From: JADCCX01 sp051649305
GTDB lineage: Bacteria; Pseudomonadota; Alphaproteobacteria; Rhizobiales; Beijerinckiaceae
Assembly: GCA_051649305.1 (NCBI GenBank)
Contig: JBOFGV010000044.1
Span: 133,336 to 197,335 of the forward strand
Reading direction: 5' to 3'
Length of the DNA stretch: 64,000 nt
The notes below the pieces were generated by a model, which saw only the letters and a list, made by a program, of their open reading frames with translations, ran no database searches and was not told the DNA's origin. Each line of letters opens with the position of its first letter. Positions within the stretch are counted from its first letter, which is position 1. Positions 1 to 9,183 of this stretch are shown one piece after another. The translations under genes and the position numbers were made by a program.

Positions 1-250
1 GTGCGCGCTTTGGGACGGCTGGAGCATCCGCCGCTTCGACCCCGCCGGGCGCAAGATGCGCGACCTGCGCGTCCCCGTGCCAAGGCCGACAAGCGTGGCC
101 TTCGGAGGGCCAGATCTCGCGACGCTCTACATCACCTCGGCGCGCATACGATTGCCTGCGACGCTGCTTGCAGATGCACCCTACTCGGGTGGAATCTTTG
201 CTGCCGACGTTGGGGTGCGCGGTCGCCCGGGTGGCTTGTTTGGAGGTTGA
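1..250 (+). CDS. SMP-30/gluconolactonase/LRE-family protein, C-terminal part (partial)
   Basis: The reading frame that begins at base 2 and stops at 248-250 encodes the end of a beta-propeller lactonase. Visible hallmarks are a Trp-Asp-Gly-Trp stretch, a segment reading VPVPRPTSVAFGGPDL, and the strand TLYITSAR, which is typical of the last propeller blade. These enzymes hydrolyse sugar lactones in the cytoplasm. The rest of the gene lies outside the window. It ends 4 bases before the SDR gene whose closest resemblance is D-xylose 1-dehydrogenase, so the pair could oxidise an aldose and then open the lactone. The family is fairly sure; the substrate is inferred. Confidence 0.8.
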   Translation, partial: CALWDGWSIRRFDPAGRKMRDLRVPVPRPTSVAFGGPDLATLYITSARIRLPATLLADAPYSGGIFAADVGVRGRPGGLFGG

Positions 251-254
251 TCTG

Positions 255-1007
255 ATGATGCCTGTCTATCCCGATTTGTCGGGAAAATCAGTTCTTGTCA
301 CCGGCGGCGCTGAAGGCATTGGCCGCGCTATCGCCGAGGCCTTTCTCGCGCAGAGTGCGCGGGTCGCTATCCTTGACCGGAATGCAGCGGCCATTGCAGC
401 GTTCCGTGCAGCTGCCCCGTCGCTCATCGCAGCAACGGTTGATCTGACAGATATCCCGGCGACCCAAGCTGCCATTCAAGAGGTTGAGAAACAGGCAGGA
501 GCATTCACAGTGTTGGTCAACAATGCCGGGAATGACGAGCGCCATGCCTTTGCTGACGTGACGCCGGAGTACTGGGACAACTGCATGGCGATAAACCTCC
601 GACATGTGATGTTTGTGACCCAGTCTGTGGTTCCAGGTATGGCCGCTCGCGGTGGCGGTTCCATCATCAATCTGGGTTCAACATCCTGGATGAAAGGCGC
701 ACCGGGCATTGTCGCCTATACAACGGCCAAGGCTGCGATTCATGGCTTTACACGGACAGCGGCACGCGAGTTCGGAAGCAGTCTCATCCGCGTTAACGCG
801 ATTGCGCCGGGATGGGTGATGACGGAACGTCAACTTGCTCACCGGGCGACACCAGAGAAGCTGGTGGCAGCACTTTCAGCACAGGCAATTCCAATCCGGA
901 TTGAACCAAACGATGTAGCGGCACTGGCGCTGTATCTTGCCTCGGATGCTTCACGGGCGATGACAGGCCAGACCATGATACTCGATGCCGGAACTGGAGA
1001 CCGGTGA
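255..1007 (+). CDS. SDR oxidoreductase, D-xylose/aldose 1-dehydrogenase-like
   Basis: Protein of 250 residues with a Rossmann nucleotide site TGGAEGIG (16-23), NNAG (89-92), a Ser pair near 142-144 and the catalytic YTTAK (155-159). The stretch around NNAGNDERH and INLRHVMF strongly recalls Caulobacter D-xylose 1-dehydrogenase (remembered, not aligned). It would oxidise a sugar C1 to the lactone using NAD(P)+. I chose the ATG at 255 because GGAGG lies at 242-246, 8 bases upstream; longer in-frame extensions read into the upstream gene. Coupling with the lactonase end suggests an oxidative pentose or deoxysugar route. An alternative is a generic 3-oxoacyl-ACP-reductase-like SDR. Confidence 0.85.
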   Translation: MMPVYPDLSGKSVLVTGGAEGIGRAIAEAFLAQSARVAILDRNAAAIAAFRAAAPSLIAATVDLTDIPATQAAIQEVEKQAGAFTVLVNNAGNDERHAFADVTPEYWDNCMAINLRHVMFVTQSVVPGMAARGGGSIINLGSTSWMKGAPGIVAYTTAKAAIHGFTRTAAREFGSSLIRVNAIAPGWVMTERQLAHRATPEKLVAALSAQAIPIRIEPNDVAALALYLASDASRAMTGQTMILDAGTGDR

Positions 1008-1072
1008 CACCAGCGCCTTGTCTTGCACGATGCGCCCGCAAACCGGAAGAACGTACAACGTGTATATGATTG

Positions 1073-1084
1073 AAATTGCAATTT
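1073..1084. promoter_or_regulatory. 12-bp perfect palindrome upstream of the VOC gene
   Basis: AAATTGCAATTT is a perfect palindrome in the 140-base gap between the SDR and VOC genes. A TTGAAA hexamer (1070-1075) overlaps it and could be a -35 box, but no convincing -10 box follows. It may be an operator; which regulator would bind is unknown. Confidence 0.3.
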
Positions 1085-1147
1085 AACTTGTGATGCATAG
1101 TGGATGATGCCAGATTACTAGAAGGCAAAAACCGGAAATTTTGAACT

Positions 1148-1627
1148 ATGCGGGCAACCCGATTCAATCATGTCAGCGTGCGCGCCAGTGACCTTGAAAA
1201 GTCAGTTAAATGGTATGAGGACATCTTTGCTGTCACGCGCCTTCCCGCGCCAAATTTTGGCTTCAATGTGGGTTGGCTGAAGCTCGGTGATATGCAGCTC
1301 CATGTGTTTGAATATGATTGTCCCTCCAATCAATTCTCGCACTTCGGTGTCGATGTGGATGACTTTGAAGCAATCTATCTCCGGGCAAAGGAGCAGGGAT
1401 GTCTGGCCAATGATGCCTTTAACAAGCACCATCTTTTTGAAACGCCTTCAGGACAGTTGCAGCTTTACATCCGGGATCCTGCAGGAAACCTGATCGAGGT
1501 GAACTGGCCAGATGCCAGCTCGATCAACCGTGATGTCGTGAAAGACATTCGCAAGCTTGCCGATATTCACGCCCAGAATGAAGCCAACCGTATTGCGACA
1601 CTGTCCATAAAAGCTACAAAGAAATAG
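1148..1627 (+). CDS. VOC (glyoxalase/bleomycin-resistance/dioxygenase) family protein
   Basis: Protein of 159 residues with the paired beta-alpha-beta-beta-beta pattern of the vicinal oxygen chelate fold. Candidate metal ligands are His8 (FNHVSV), the His in QFSHFGVDV and the Glu in NLIEVNW, a His-His-Glu set consistent with a metal-dependent lyase, isomerase or dioxygenase. It is convergent with the livF-like gene and only 3 bases from it. It faces a catabolic operon, so a ring-cleavage or isomerase role is possible, but nothing in the sequence fixes the reaction. Confidence 0.8.
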   Translation: MRATRFNHVSVRASDLEKSVKWYEDIFAVTRLPAPNFGFNVGWLKLGDMQLHVFEYDCPSNQFSHFGVDVDDFEAIYLRAKEQGCLANDAFNKHHLFETPSGQLQLYIRDPAGNLIEVNWPDASSINRDVVKDIRKLADIHAQNEANRIATLSIKATKK

Positions 1628-1630
1628 CTG

Positions 1631-2338
1631 TCAGACTGAGCAATATCGTTCCTGCACTGCGGGATCAGCCAGCATGGAAGCAGCGCTATCCTGATGTACG
1701 ATAACACCCTGATCCATGACATAGACACGGTCTGACAACGAGAGCGCAAGCTCAACATTCTGCTCAACCAGCAGGATCGTCGTTCCTGCCTTTTGCATGG
1801 CCCGGAACTGCTCAAACATTTCTTCCACGAGGATTGGCATAATGCCCTCAGAGGGTTCATCGAGCAGGATCATGCGCGGCTCCGCCATCATGGCGCGCGC
1901 GATGGCCAGCATCTGCTGCTCACCACCCGACAGCGTGGTGCCTTGCTGTGATAACCGTTGTTTCAGCCGCGGAAAGGTGCTGGCAATGATCTCAATCATT
2001 TCAGCTTCCTTGGCGCGCGATGCCGATGCCAGAATGCCAAGGCGCAGGTTCTCCTCAACCGTCAATCCGGGCACAATGCGGCGGTCCTCGGGCACATAGG
2101 CGAGGCCCCGGTGAAAGCGGTTGCGCGCGGGTTGCGTGAGCATTTCCGCGCCATCGAAGAAGACGCTTCCCGCATGCTTTGAAACCAGTCCCATGATGGT
2201 TTTCAATGTTGTGGTTTTGCCAGCACCATTCCGGCCAATCAACGTGACGATTTCACCAGCCTTCACCTCCAGATTCACGCCCTGGAGGATATGGCTGTGG
2301 CGATACCATGCGGAGAGGTTCTCGACCTTGAGCATCAT
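1631..2338 (-). CDS. ABC transporter ATP-binding protein, LivF type
   Basis: Protein of 235 residues, the usual LivF length. Walker A GRNGAGKT (35-42), signature LSGGEQQ and Walker B RMILLDEPSEG are intact. With the LivG-type partner it powers uptake through the LivH/LivM-type permeases at the inner membrane. Its start overlaps the end of the LivG-type gene by 4 bases, and it is the last gene of an eight-gene minus-strand operon that starts with a molybdenum hydroxylase. That context makes an aromatic or heteroaromatic acid more likely as substrate than branched-chain amino acids. Confidence 0.93.
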   Translation of the reverse strand: MMLKVENLSAWYRHSHILQGVNLEVKAGEIVTLIGRNGAGKTTTLKTIMGLVSKHAGSVFFDGAEMLTQPARNRFHRGLAYVPEDRRIVPGLTVEENLRLGILASASRAKEAEMIEIIASTFPRLKQRLSQQGTTLSGGEQQMLAIARAMMAEPRMILLDEPSEGIMPILVEEMFEQFRAMQKAGTTILLVEQNVELALSLSDRVYVMDQGVIVHQDSAASMLADPAVQERYCSV

Positions 2339-3105
2339 GAGGCCGCCTGTCTGGGTGAAGCAGGTTTGCCCTGGCCAAGATAAACGCGCTTCACTTCATC
2401 GTGCACCTTGATTTCGTCAGGCGTTCCTTCTGCAAGCAGTTCACCGTGGTGAAGAACGATCAGCTTTTGCGCAATTCCCATCACAAGCTTCATTTTGTGT
2501 TCGACGATGATAACCGTGCGTTCCTCAGCGAGACGCAGAATGAGATCCATCATCTGGCGGGTTTCTTCCGGGCTCATCCCGGCCGTTGGCTCATCAAGCA
2601 GCAAAACCTTGGGATCGCTCGCCAGTGCCATCGCCATTTCAAGGCTGCGCTGCTCGCCATGGGCGAGTTCACGTGCGCGGTTGATACGCCGGTGTCCAAT
2701 GCCCACACGCTCCAGCAGATGATCGGCTTTTTCCATCAATTCCGTATAAGTTTCGCGGGAGCGGAACAGTTGAAAGCGGCTTGTCATGGCCTGTGCTGCA
2801 ACACGCACATTTTCGCGTGCTGTCAGTTCTGAGAATACGTTCGTGATCTGGAATGACTTGGCGATTCCTGCCCGCGCAAAAGCATGGGAAGGCTCATTGG
2901 TCATGTCCTTGCCATCAAAATTGATGCTGCCGGAACTTGGCGGGAAGGCTCCAGAAATGACATTGAAGAAGGTGCTTTTGCCTGCACCGTTCGGCCCAAT
3001 GACAGCGGTCAATTTGCCGCGTTCAAAGGATACGGACACATCTTTCAGCGCCGTAAAACCTCCAAAGCTCTTGCTGGCGTTCTTTGTGCTCAGGATCGCA
3101 TCCAT
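2335..3105 (-). CDS. ABC transporter ATP-binding protein, LivG type
   Basis: Protein of 256 residues with Walker A GPNGAGKS (37-44), a signature region LAHGEQRSLEMAMAL and Walker B VLLLDEPTAGMSPEE, all typical of LivG. LivG-type signatures often read HGEQR, so this is normal and not degenerate. It overlaps its neighbours by 4 bases (livF-like) and 1 base (livM-like), pointing to translational coupling. It is a cytoplasmic ATPase of a hydrophobic-amino-acid-transporter-type importer; the substrate is inferred from the operon. Confidence 0.93.
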   Translation of the reverse strand: MDAILSTKNASKSFGGFTALKDVSVSFERGKLTAVIGPNGAGKSTFFNVISGAFPPSSGSINFDGKDMTNEPSHAFARAGIAKSFQITNVFSELTARENVRVAAQAMTSRFQLFRSRETYTELMEKADHLLERVGIGHRRINRARELAHGEQRSLEMAMALASDPKVLLLDEPTAGMSPEETRQMMDLILRLAEERTVIIVEHKMKLVMGIAQKLIVLHHGELLAEGTPDEIKVHDEVKRVYLGQGKPASPRQAAS

Positions 3106-4091
3106 CAGCGCCCCTCCAGCCAGTGCAGGATGGAACCCCAGATGCCTTTGGGAAAAAACAGCACGAAGCCGATAAAGATCATTCCGACAAACAATTGCCA
3201 GTGACTGGTTATCGTCGAGGCCACGTCCTGAATGAGCAAAAAGGTTGCCGCCCCAATAAAGGGCCCAAAGAATGTGCCCATGCCGCCAAGCAGGGCCATC
3301 ATCACGGCCTGTCCGGAGGTGATGTAGTGCAGCGTCTCGATAGGCACGATTGAAAGATGCAAGGCATTCAAGGAGCCAGCCAATCCGCAGATTGCGCCTG
3401 AGATGATGAAGACCAGAAGCTTGGTGCGCGCCACATCATAGCCACAGGCCTTGGCGCGCTCCTCGTTTTCGCGGATCGCTTCCAGCACGGCACCAAAGGG
3501 CGAAGCCAGCAGACGTGAGAACAGCCAGATCGCCGTAGCGACGAAGGCGAGGACGACATAGTATTTGACCGTTGGATTGATGAATGGCAGCTCAAGGCCG
3601 AAGACCGAAATCGTCTTGATGTTGACGCCGCGCAAGCCATTCTCGCCACCCGTCAGCCACTGCATCTGATAGAGCGTGTAATAGACGCACATAGACAACG
3701 CCAAGGTCACCATGGCGAAGTAGATGCCGCGTGTTCGTATGGCCAGAACGCCCATTATGGCAGCCGTCAATGTGGCCACTGAAGTGCCGATCAGGATGGC
3801 CCCAAACCAGCCGATGCCATAGCTGGCTACAGCGATGCCGCAGGCATAGGCCCCGGTGCCAAGAAAGGCGGCGTGCCCGAATGAAAGCAGGCCGGTGTAG
3901 CCAAACACCAGATTGAAGCCCAGAGCGTAAAGCCCAAGGATAAGGATGTTTACGGCCAAAGCTTCGTAGGGCATCAGCCAGGGAAAAATGATCAGGAATG
4001 CCAGCGTCAGCGGGAAGCGATATTGCCGTGCCGTTTCCAGCCAATGCGGTTTCACAGGTGCGACGACAGACAGCGGTGCGGATTGAGACAT
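3105..4091 (-). CDS. ABC transporter permease, LivM type
   Basis: Integral membrane protein of 328 residues. After a short polar N-terminus it has about nine to ten hydrophobic spans and the LivM landmark GYTGLLSFGHAAFLGTGAY in its first third. A further landmark is the cytoplasmic EAIRENEERAKACGYDV loop, which contacts the ATPase. It forms the membrane channel with the LivH-type protein encoded just upstream, 3 bases away. Confidence 0.93.
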   Translation of the reverse strand: MSQSAPLSVVAPVKPHWLETARQYRFPLTLAFLIIFPWLMPYEALAVNILILGLYALGFNLVFGYTGLLSFGHAAFLGTGAYACGIAVASYGIGWFGAILIGTSVATLTAAIMGVLAIRTRGIYFAMVTLALSMCVYYTLYQMQWLTGGENGLRGVNIKTISVFGLELPFINPTVKYYVVLAFVATAIWLFSRLLASPFGAVLEAIRENEERAKACGYDVARTKLLVFIISGAICGLAGSLNALHLSIVPIETLHYITSGQAVMMALLGGMGTFFGPFIGAATFLLIQDVASTITSHWQLFVGMIFIGFVLFFPKGIWGSILHWLEGR

Positions 4092-4094
4092 GGC

Positions 4095-4982
4095 TTAACC
4101 CAACCCGCCGGCGCGACCCATGATGCCGCGTGGCCGCACCAGCAGAACCACAGCCATCAGTGTGAAGATCGCGACCTTGGCCATATCAGGAGCCACCAGC
4201 GAGGTCATGGCGACAACGATGCCCACAAGCAAACCTGCAATCACCGCGCCTCCGAGAGATCCCATGCCGCCAACAACAGTGACCACAAACGCCTCGGCCA
4301 GAACAGGAACTCCCATCTCTGGGGTCACGCCCTGCAGCGGGGCAGCCAGAACGCCTGAAAGACCCGCCACGCCTGTACCGATTGCAAAGACCATCAACCA
4401 GACCTTGGCAATGTCAATGCCGAGGACCTGCACAATTTCCGGATCACGCGCTCCGGCCCGGATGATGAGGCCATAGCGTGTTCGCTCGATGAAGTACCAG
4501 AGGGCACCGATGATAACGGCGGTGATGCCAATCAGAAACAGTCTGTAGAGCGGGAAGAAGCCGACGCCGATATTCACTGCGCCGCGCAACTCAGGCGGCG
4601 TTGGCAGGCGAAGGCCCGTCAAGCCAAAGGCAATCCGGATGACTTCAATCATCACGTAAGACAAGCCAAAGGTAAGCAGCAGGGGATAGTCGATTCCGCG
4701 ACCATAAAGCGGTCGCACCAAAAAGCGCTCAACCAGCAAACCGAGCCCGCCGACGAGCAACGGTGTTATCACCAGCGAGACCCAGAAATCGCCAGTGAGG
4801 CCAAATAGAAACACACCCACATAAGCACCCACCATGAAGAAGGCACCGTGGGCAAAATTGACAACGTTCAGAAGTCCAAAGATCAACGAAAGGCCAATGG
4901 CCAAGAGGACGTAGATGGCGCCAAGCGCCACCCCCGTCACCAGTTGCAGAAGGATCAGATCGTAGGTGAAACCGCCGATCAC
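4095..4982 (-). CDS. ABC transporter permease, LivH type
   Basis: Integral membrane protein of 295 residues with about eight hydrophobic spans. It has the LivH landmark FGLLNVVNFAHGAFFMVGAY near residues 34-53 and the ATPase-coupling region IRAGARDPEIVQVLGID. It overlaps the start of its own cluster's binding-protein gene end by 4 bases. Together with the LivM-type protein it makes the heterodimeric channel of the importer. Confidence 0.93.
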   Translation of the reverse strand: MIGGFTYDLILLQLVTGVALGAIYVLLAIGLSLIFGLLNVVNFAHGAFFMVGAYVGVFLFGLTGDFWVSLVITPLLVGGLGLLVERFLVRPLYGRGIDYPLLLTFGLSYVMIEVIRIAFGLTGLRLPTPPELRGAVNIGVGFFPLYRLFLIGITAVIIGALWYFIERTRYGLIIRAGARDPEIVQVLGIDIAKVWLMVFAIGTGVAGLSGVLAAPLQGVTPEMGVPVLAEAFVVTVVGGMGSLGGAVIAGLLVGIVVAMTSLVAPDMAKVAIFTLMAVVLLVRPRGIMGRAGGLG

Positions 4983-6220
4983 GCCTTGTGGCCCATCTCT
5001 TCACAAGTCCGCAGTTTGGCTTCATCGGGCGCTTCAACCGAGACAACCGAGAAGACATCGTTCTTGTCTTTCTGGCCCTTGTGCTTGGACTCGACGATGA
5101 TGACGGACTGCACCGACTGGTGGTCACAACCGCGATAATACTGCGGCCCCTTGTACCAGTCGTACTTCAGGCTGCGCATGCCAGCGATGACCTTTTCTGT
5201 ATCGGTCGACTTGGCAATCTTGACCGCTTCCAGAACAGACCGCACGCCTGCATAGCCAAGTGCACCGTAGTCTGAGGGAACAGCACCAGCGTTTGCTGCA
5301 CGGAACTTGTCGTTCAATGCCTTGGCAGACGGGATCTGGTCTTCGAGACCCCAATAGTAGGAGGTTCCACCAATGACACCTTCAAAGGCATCACCACCGG
5401 CTTGACGCGCCGTGTAAAGCAGGACAGGCGCAACAAGTTTTGTCTTGCCCTTCAAGCCAAACTCCGTAGCCTGTGTGATCGAGATGACTTGATCGCGGCC
5501 AAAGTTGCAGAGGCAAAGGATATCAGGCTGCAAAGCCTGGATGCGGGGCAGGAAGGCCGAATAGTCAGAGGCTCCGATGGGGTGGCGGATGTCGGCTACC
5601 GTCTCGATGTTGAAATCCTTACCAGCCCGCTGGAAGCCACGCACCATCTCGTGGCCATAGGCGTAGTCGGCGGTGAGGAAGGCGACCTTCTTGCCGAATT
5701 TACTGAAGGCGTAACGGCCAACAGCGCCCGCTGTGATATGCGGGTTCAGGGCTTCGTGGAAGGTGAACTTCGACCAGTCCTTGACCTCGTTGATGGCATC
5801 TGACTGGCTGATCGAGTTGAAGATCACACCGCGCTCCTTGGCGACATTGTTGATCGACAACTGCACAGCAGCTGAAAGCGAACCGACGATGAAGTTGACC
5901 TTGTCTTTCTCAATCAACTCGAGTGTGCGGGTCGCGGCTTCACCGGGGTTCAGCTTGTCATCACGCACCAGCAACTCCGCCATGCGCCCTTCAAAGCCAC
6001 CGGCATCATTGAAATCCTTGATGGCGATTTGGGCGGCTTTCACCTGATCGTTGGCTTCAGCACCGAATGGGCCAGTGAGCGGAACAGGGAAGCCAATCCG
6101 GATCGGCGTCGTCTGCGCACGCGCGATCGAAAAGAACGACGGCGAAGCCACAGTTGCAAGACCAGCTGCTGCTGTTCCTTTCAGCAAAGTGCGGCGGTTT
6201 GTAATCATACTGTTTTTCAT
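4979..6220 (-). CDS. ABC transporter substrate-binding protein, Leu/Ile/Val-binding (type I) family
   Basis: Protein of 413 residues. The N-terminus has a Tat-like leader: NRRTLLKG followed by a hydrophobic stretch and ARAQ cleavage context near residue 36. The mature part begins IRIGFPVPLTGPFG, the classic opening of type I binding proteins such as those for amide, urea or aromatic acids. It is the periplasmic receptor for the LivHMGF-type importer downstream. It follows the molybdenum hydroxylase large-subunit gene after 69 bases in the same direction. Confidence 0.92.
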   Translation of the reverse strand: MKNSMITNRRTLLKGTAAAGLATVASPSFFSIARAQTTPIRIGFPVPLTGPFGAEANDQVKAAQIAIKDFNDAGGFEGRMAELLVRDDKLNPGEAATRTLELIEKDKVNFIVGSLSAAVQLSINNVAKERGVIFNSISQSDAINEVKDWSKFTFHEALNPHITAGAVGRYAFSKFGKKVAFLTADYAYGHEMVRGFQRAGKDFNIETVADIRHPIGASDYSAFLPRIQALQPDILCLCNFGRDQVISITQATEFGLKGKTKLVAPVLLYTARQAGGDAFEGVIGGTSYYWGLEDQIPSAKALNDKFRAANAGAVPSDYGALGYAGVRSVLEAVKIAKSTDTEKVIAGMRSLKYDWYKGPQYYRGCDHQSVQSVIIVESKHKGQKDKNDVFSVVSVEAPDEAKLRTCEEMGHKA

Positions 6221-6289
6221 GGCGCTATCCCTCCCGAGGATATGATTGTTTTCGAGTGTTTGTCAGGCAGATGGTAAAGTCAAATAAAG

Positions 6290-8695
6290 TCAGGCTCCTT
6301 TGCCAACGACACCAAGCGCCTCAAGGATAACCTGAGGCGTTGCGGGCTGTCTGTTGATGCGCGCCTTGAAAGGCATCAGGGCATCGTTGATGGCGTTGAT
6401 AACAGCTGCCGGTGCTCCGGCTGTTCCCGCTTCGCCAGCGCCCTTTGCGCCCAGCTCAGACGATGCTGTGGGGGAAACCACATGGGCCACTTCAATGTCC
6501 GGCATTTCGGATGCCATCGGCACCAGATAGTCAGCCATATTGCCATTCAGCATTTGGCCGGCCGCATCATAGCGGCACTCCTCGAACAAGGCAGCACCTA
6601 TGCCTTGCACAATACCTCCGCGCACCTGCTCATCCACAAGCTGCGGATTCAGCACTGTGCCACAATCCTCAACACACCAGTGCTTGAGCAGCGTCACAAA
6701 ACCGGTTTCGGGGTCAACCTCAAGATAGGAAGCCTGAATGCCGTTGGTGAAAGCGAAGGGATAATCCTTGGGCACGTAGTGGCGCGTTACCACCAGTTCC
6801 GGCTTCAGATCGGCTGGTAATGTGTCGGGGCGAAAATACGCGACGCGGCCAAGCTCTGCCAGCGGCATGCGTTCCGCACCCGTCAGCTTGTCAACAATCC
6901 TTCCCTGTTGAATATCCAGTGTCTCCGGCGCTGCCTGCAGGATTGTCCCGGCCACTTCAAGGATGTTCGCACGCAAGGCCTTGCCGGATTGCCAGGCCGC
7001 CTCACCGCCGATGCCTGCAGCGCGGCATGCCCATGTGCCACCGCCATAAGGTGTTGTTTCGGTGTCGCCTGTAATCACGCGGACGTCAGCCATGGGAACG
7101 CCGACAGCGGTTGCAACAACCTGCGCAATCACGCTTTCTGTCCCTTGCCCCTGCTCAGTCACGCCAATGGAAGCTATGACTCCGCCCTGCGGATTGAGCC
7201 GCAACGTGCAACCATCCTGTGATGAGATGCGCGCGCCGCCAACACCGTAGAAGGCGGCGGAAGGATTGGTAATCTCGATAAAGGCAGCAAGGCCGATGCC
7301 ACGGTAGATGCCCTTTTTCCGAAGTTCTGCCTGCTCGCGGCGCAAGCCATCATAATCCATCATGCCCATCAATTTTTCGAGCGATTGCTGATGGGACAGT
7401 TTCTCGAACCGAATGCCACTCGCGGCCACTGATGGATGGGCGTCATCAGCAATGACATTGCGACGCCTCAGTTCTGCCGGATCCATCTTGATCGCTTCAG
7501 CAGCGAGATCAACAAGGCCTTCTGTGACCATCACCGCGATGGGATGCCCAACGGCACGATACTGACACATCGGTGTCTTGTTCTGGAAAACCACACGAGC
7601 ACGGGCGCGGTAATTCTTGTGCCTGTAGGGTCCACCCGTCAGGTTCACGACCTGATTGGCTTCAACTGCACTTGTCCTTGGATAAACTGAGTAAGGTCCG
7701 ATGCCAGTGAGATCATCCATCTCAATTGCAGTGATCTCACCCTCAGCCGTCACCGCCATTTTGGCATGCACCTTGTGGTCACGGGCGTGGATATCCGTGA
7801 CAAAAGACTCAAGCCGATCTGCCACGAACTTGACCGGTCGCTTCAGCATTTTCGAAAGAGCAGCCGTCGCCATTTCATCCGGATAAATATGCACCTTGAT
7901 GCCAAACGACCCACCGACATCCTTGCAGATCACGCGGATATTGGATTCCGGAACATCCAGATGCTTGCTCAGGATATCCTGCATCATGTGCGGTGCCTGA
8001 AAGGAATGATAGATCGTGAGCTTGCTGTCGCTTTCGTTCCAGTCTGCCAGAATGGAACGCGGCTCAAGGGTCACCCCTGTATGGCGACCAATGTGGAAAG
8101 TCTCTTCAACCACAGCAGCCGCACTCTTGAAGGCAGTATCTACATCGCCAACATCAAGCAGGCGTTCAAAGGCAAGATTGTCTCCAAGAACATCGTGGAT
8201 AATAGAGGTGTCTGCATCCAGCGCTGTCGTCATATCGGTTGTCACCGCAAGCGGCTCCAGCCGTGCATCAATCAACTCTATGGCGTCTTCGGCTTCAGCC
8301 CGTGATGTCGCCACAACGGCACAAATCGCCTCGCCAACCCAGCAGGCGCGATCAATCGCAATTGCGTGTTGTGGAGCCGATTTCAGTCCTTTGAAATGGC
8401 TCAGAACACCGACCCATGGCTTGCAGACCTGCGCCAGCTCGGCACCCGTCACGACCGCGACCACACCTGGCGCGGCTTTTGCTGATTTCAGATCAAATCC
8501 AAGGATACGTGCATGAGCGTGCGGGCTACGCAGGAAGGCCACATGCAGCATGCGCGGCAGGGTTATGTCATCGACATAGACACCTTTGCCTTCGAGCAGG
8601 CGCTTGGCATTGGGGCGTGGAACAGAGCGGCCAATATAGCTGTTGGGGCGATCCAGAAATGTGAGGTTGCCTGTATTCAGGTTGCTTGCACTCAT
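6290..8695 (-). CDS. Molybdenum hydroxylase large subunit (xanthine dehydrogenase / CoxL family)
   Basis: Protein of 801 residues, normal for a CoxL-type subunit. It binds molybdopterin cytosine dinucleotide and hydroxylates a carbon of the substrate, usually next to a ring nitrogen or on an activated ring, using water. Visible motifs are IGRSVPRPNAKRLLEGKGVYVDD at the start and QYRAVGHP where many relatives have AYRGAGRP. Near the C-terminus, GAKGAGEAGTAGAP contains the catalytic Glu region. It overlaps the 2Fe-2S subunit gene by 4 bases. The AYR-to-QYR change suggests a substrate other than CO or xanthine. Confidence 0.9.
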   Translation of the reverse strand: MSASNLNTGNLTFLDRPNSYIGRSVPRPNAKRLLEGKGVYVDDITLPRMLHVAFLRSPHAHARILGFDLKSAKAAPGVVAVVTGAELAQVCKPWVGVLSHFKGLKSAPQHAIAIDRACWVGEAICAVVATSRAEAEDAIELIDARLEPLAVTTDMTTALDADTSIIHDVLGDNLAFERLLDVGDVDTAFKSAAAVVEETFHIGRHTGVTLEPRSILADWNESDSKLTIYHSFQAPHMMQDILSKHLDVPESNIRVICKDVGGSFGIKVHIYPDEMATAALSKMLKRPVKFVADRLESFVTDIHARDHKVHAKMAVTAEGEITAIEMDDLTGIGPYSVYPRTSAVEANQVVNLTGGPYRHKNYRARARVVFQNKTPMCQYRAVGHPIAVMVTEGLVDLAAEAIKMDPAELRRRNVIADDAHPSVAASGIRFEKLSHQQSLEKLMGMMDYDGLRREQAELRKKGIYRGIGLAAFIEITNPSAAFYGVGGARISSQDGCTLRLNPQGGVIASIGVTEQGQGTESVIAQVVATAVGVPMADVRVITGDTETTPYGGGTWACRAAGIGGEAAWQSGKALRANILEVAGTILQAAPETLDIQQGRIVDKLTGAERMPLAELGRVAYFRPDTLPADLKPELVVTRHYVPKDYPFAFTNGIQASYLEVDPETGFVTLLKHWCVEDCGTVLNPQLVDEQVRGGIVQGIGAALFEECRYDAAGQMLNGNMADYLVPMASEMPDIEVAHVVSPTASSELGAKGAGEAGTAGAPAAVINAINDALMPFKARINRQPATPQVILEALGVVGKGA

Positions 8696-9183
8696 GATGC
8701 AACCCTCTTTTTTAGGCGTTCCTGTGCGACGGTTTCCACAGCATCGACAATGGCATGATACCCGGTGCAGCGGCAGTAGTTTCCAGAGATAGCAGCGCGA
8801 ATTTCATCGCGTGTTGGACTGGCATTTTTCTCAAGCAGTTCTGCGCAGGTCACCAGCATTCCGGGCGTGCAGAAACCGCACTGCAAGGCGTTGCGGGTGA
8901 GGAAAACCTGCTGCAGGTCCGCAATCGCGCCGCTTTCGGTCAGCCCCTCGATAGTCTCGATTTTCGCGCCATTGGCCTGCACAGCAAGTGTGAGACAGCC
9001 GCGTACAGCAACACCGTCCACCTTGATTGTGCAGGCTCCGCAGACGCCATGCTCGCAGCCGACATGCGAGCCGGTGAGTTGCAGAGTCTCGCGCAGAAAA
9101 TCGATCAGATGTGTGCGCGGCTTCACCTGAGCAGAAACGGGCGAGCCGTTTACATGAAGCGCAATGGAATGCAGGGCGCTCAT
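8692..9183 (-). CDS. Molybdenum hydroxylase small subunit, two [2Fe-2S] clusters
   Basis: Protein of 163 residues. The N-terminal ferredoxin half carries CEHGVCGAC plus a downstream Cys. The C-terminal helical half carries CGFCTPGM and CRCTGY, the standard CxxC...CxC ligands of cluster I. It passes electrons from the molybdenum centre to the FAD subunit. It is co-encoded with overlaps of 4 bases on both sides. Confidence 0.95.
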   Translation of the reverse strand: MSALHSIALHVNGSPVSAQVKPRTHLIDFLRETLQLTGSHVGCEHGVCGACTIKVDGVAVRGCLTLAVQANGAKIETIEGLTESGAIADLQQVFLTRNALQCGFCTPGMLVTCAELLEKNASPTRDEIRAAISGNYCRCTGYHAIVDAVETVAQERLKKRVAS

